Positions 5,271 to 7,095 of a DNA stretch of 7,095 bases are shown here, in pieces. A program made the translations under genes and the position numbers. The notes under the pieces are model-generated. The model did no database searches. It was not told where the DNA came from and worked only from the letters and a program-made list of their open reading frames with translations. Each line of letters begins with the position of its first letter. Position 1 is the first letter of the stretch. Origin of the DNA: a bacterium (GTDB taxonomy: Bacteria; Pseudomonadota; Alphaproteobacteria; Rhizobiales; Xanthobacteraceae); contig JAQSDT010000114.1 in the NCBI GenBank assembly GCA_029946075.1, forward strand, positions 1 to 7,095, written 5' to 3'.

Positions 5271-7095
5271 ATGACATCGCCTTCCATCTCCGTGGCCGCT
5301 GTCGCTGCCGCGCCGCTTTCCGTTGCGTCCAGTTCTGTGACGAAGGCCGGCGCGATTGCTAGCGCCGCGCATCATCTTCTTCTGCATATCGAGCGCGGTC
5401 AGCGCATCGATGCGCCGATGCTGCGCGAGGCGATGGAGAGTGCCTTTGGCGCCTCCGACGCCGATGGCGGGTGGAGCTGGAAGACGGCTTACGATGCCTG
5501 CGAGGCGGCGACCGTTCTGTTCGTTCGCAAGTTCGGTCCGGCCATGCGCGCGCGTGCCGCGTCCCCGGCCGCGATGTTGCCGATGCTGGCCAAGATCGCT
5601 GGCCTGCTTCCCACCCACACCCGCCGCTCGGAAGAGAGCGAAGCGCTTCAGCAGTTCGGTACACCCATTGTACTTGGGCTTGCGGCGAGCGCCGCGGCGG
5701 CTATCACACCTGATGACATCGTGCTGGAGCCTTCAGCCGGCACGGGCCTGCTCGCGATCCTGGCCGAGCTGTCGGGCGCGTCGCTGGTTCTCAACGAGCT
5801 CGCCGGAACTCGCGCCGAGCTTCTCTCGCTTCTCTTTCCCGGCATCGCCGTCAGCCGCTTCGACGCCGCGCATATCGACGATCATCTCGACACCGGCATC
5901 GCGCCAAGCGTCGTGCTGATGAACCCACCATTCTCGGCCGTCGCCAACGTCGATCGCCGCATGGCCGATGCTGCCTTGCGACATATAGCGTCGGCCCTGG
6001 CGCGGCTGCCCGAGGGCGGCCGGCTGGTCGCCATCACCGGGGCCAGTTGTTCGCCGGACAATCCGGTTTGGCGCGATGCCTTCATCCGGTTGGGGGAACG
6101 TGGGCGCGTCGTCTTCAGCGCCCCTATTGCCGGCGCGGTCTTCGCCAGGCACGGTACCACCATCGAGACGCGGCTGACCGTGATCGATCGGTTGCCCGCG
6201 GATGACGCGACGGCATTTCCGTCGTCTCCTGGCGTGGCGCCGGACGTGGCCACGCTGCTCGGCTGGGTCACGGAGTGCGTTCCAGCACGGTTGCCGATCG
6301 CGAGGACTGTTGTCGCTCCGTCGATCATGCGTCCGGCCATTCCCCGAACAGTCCGCGCCTATGCCATGCGCCCTTCCGGCATCACGGCTCCCACACCGGA
6401 TCCCGCGGCCGTTGAGCTCGTTTATGAGACCGTCGCATGGACACCGGCTGAGAGCGGCCGGATCACCGAGGCACTTTATGAAGAATACGCGCTTCAATCG
6501 GTCTGTATTCCCGGCTCTCAGCCACATCCCACCAAGCTGGTACAATCCGCCGCCATGGCGTCGGTGGCACCGCCGATCCCGTCCTATCGGCCGCATCTTC
6601 CGACGGATGTCATCACCAGCGGCCTGCTGTCCGATGCGCAGCTTGAGTCCGTCATCTATGCCGGCGAGGCCCACTCTCAGTTCCTCGCGGGATCATGGAC
6701 TGTTGACGAGACCTATGACCTCGTCTCCGCCGCGTCTGATGAAGCCGCGAATGCCGTGCGATTCCGGCGCGGCTGGTTTTTGGGAGATGGCACCGGCGCG
6801 GGCAAGGGCCGTCAGGTCGCCGGCATCTTGCTCGACAACTGGTTGAAGGACCGCCGCCGCGCGGTGTGGGTCAGCAAGTCCGACAAGCTGATCGAGGATG
6901 CCCAGCGCGACTGGTCAGCGCTCGGAGTGGAACGGCTTTTGGTGACGCCGCTCTCGCGGTTCCGGCAGGGGACGCCGATCCGGCTGGAGCAGGGCGTCCT
7001 GTTCACCACCTACGCCACGCTGCGATCCGACGCGCGGGACGAGAAGGTTTCGCGGGTCAAACAGATCGTGGAATGGCTGGGCGCCGATTTCGACG
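5271..7095 (+). CDS. Strawberry-notch-family methyltransferase/helicase (DarB-like), 3'-truncated by window edge
   Basis: The frame starts at ATG 5271 and stays open to the window end; 608 residues are visible of a family usually near 1,400. Seen: an Ala/Ser-rich N-terminus, a helical region (about 25-125), then a class I SAM-dependent methyltransferase domain with SAM-binding motif VLEPSAGTGLL (151-161), acidic NELAG (about 176-180) and catalytic NPPF (218-221), typical of N6-adenine DNA methyltransferases. After a linker come PSYRPHLP (437-444), LSDAQLESVIYAGEAH (453-468) and Walker A GDGTGAGKG (505-513, Lys512), then FTTYATLRSD (578-587): the beginning of the strawberry-notch AAA/SF2 helicase domain. 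The DEAD-box-type Walker B and the helicase C-terminal domain should lie beyond the edge. Known: related phage P1 DarB protects DNA from type I restriction; plasmid homologues are abundant on alphaproteobacterial mobile elements. Inferred: protection or remodelling of element DNA during transfer, with ArdC upstream as a functional partner. No frameshift is visible. Confidence 0.93.
   Translation, partial: MTSPSISVAAVAAAPLSVASSSVTKAGAIASAAHHLLLHIERGQRIDAPMLREAMESAFGASDADGGWSWKTAYDACEAATVLFVRKFGPAMRARAASPAAMLPMLAKIAGLLPTHTRRSEESEALQQFGTPIVLGLAASAAAAITPDDIVLEPSAGTGLLAILAELSGASLVLNELAGTRAELLSLLFPGIAVSRFDAAHIDDHLDTGIAPSVVLMNPPFSAVANVDRRMADAALRHIASALARLPEGGRLVAITGASCSPDNPVWRDAFIRLGERGRVVFSAPIAGAVFARHGTTIETRLTVIDRLPADDATAFPSSPGVAPDVATLLGWVTECVPARLPIARTVVAPSIMRPAIPRTVRAYAMRPSGITAPTPDPAAVELVYETVAWTPAESGRITEALYEEYALQSVCIPGSQPHPTKLVQSAAMASVAPPIPSYRPHLPTDVITSGLLSDAQLESVIYAGEAHSQFLAGSWTVDETYDLVSAASDEAANAVRFRRGWFLGDGTGAGKGRQVAGILLDNWLKDRRRAVWVSKSDKLIEDAQRDWSALGVERLLVTPLSRFRQGTPIRLEQGVLFTTYATLRSDARDEKVSRVKQIVEWLGADFD

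Noticed and set aside
5733..6674. 313-codon open frame on the minus strand
   Set aside because: It is antisense to the methyltransferase-helicase domain, which shows clear family motifs on the + strand; the minus translation is Arg/Gly-rich, low in recognisable motifs, and typical of GC-rich shadow frames.
1..7095. CRISPR array, tRNA, rRNA, insertion sequence or oriT
   Set aside because: I saw no regularly spaced direct repeats, no cloverleaf, no transposase frame and no recognisable nic site. The repeated hairpins are spaced by whole genes, not by short spacers.

Overview
The window is a GC-rich, single-strand gene cluster (every supported gene is on the + strand) that looks like the accessory part of an alphaproteobacterial plasmid or integrative/conjugative element. 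The best guess is Rhizobiales/Hyphomicrobiales or a related plasmid-rich alphaproteobacterial order. This rests on gene content and protein style (ArdC, a very large ParB-like protein, DUF6878, DUF6915, DUF4326 and a strawberry-notch methyltransferase-helicase in this order). No rRNA, tRNA or housekeeping gene is present to fix the taxonomy.

Layout: (1) 2-712, the 3' part of an ArdC-type antirestriction protein with its HELGH zinc-protease motif. (2) 713-841, a leader with a GA-rich element and a hairpin. (3) 842-2962, a 706-residue ParB/RepB/Spo0J-like protein whose nucleotide-binding box reads GGRR instead of the canonical GERR. (4) 3086-3559, an unrecognised 157-residue protein; 3643-4119, a DUF6878-type protein; 4130-4492, a DUF6915-type protein. 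The first two of these are preceded by a near-identical GC hairpin plus Shine-Dalgarno module; the third is translationally coupled to the second. (5) 4493-4794, about 300 bases without a convincing gene, holding a third copy of the hairpin, a possible gene remnant and a 9-bp inverted repeat. (6) 4795-5118, a DUF4326 protein. (7) 5119-5270, a leader that shares sequence blocks with the one before the ParB gene and folds on paper into three consecutive hairpins. (8) 5271 to the right edge, the first 608 residues of a strawberry-notch/DarB-like protein with an N-terminal N6-adenine-type methyltransferase domain (NPPF) followed by the start of an SF2 helicase/ATPase domain (Walker A GDGTGAGKG).

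Taken together, an antirestriction protein at one end, a DNA-binding ParB-like protein, and a methyltransferase-helicase at the other suggest a set of functions that protects or manages incoming element DNA after transfer. The small DUF genes between them travel with such modules but have no function I can assign. The most interesting non-coding signals are the shared leader before the two DNA-acting proteins and the repeated hairpin-SD cassette before the small genes.
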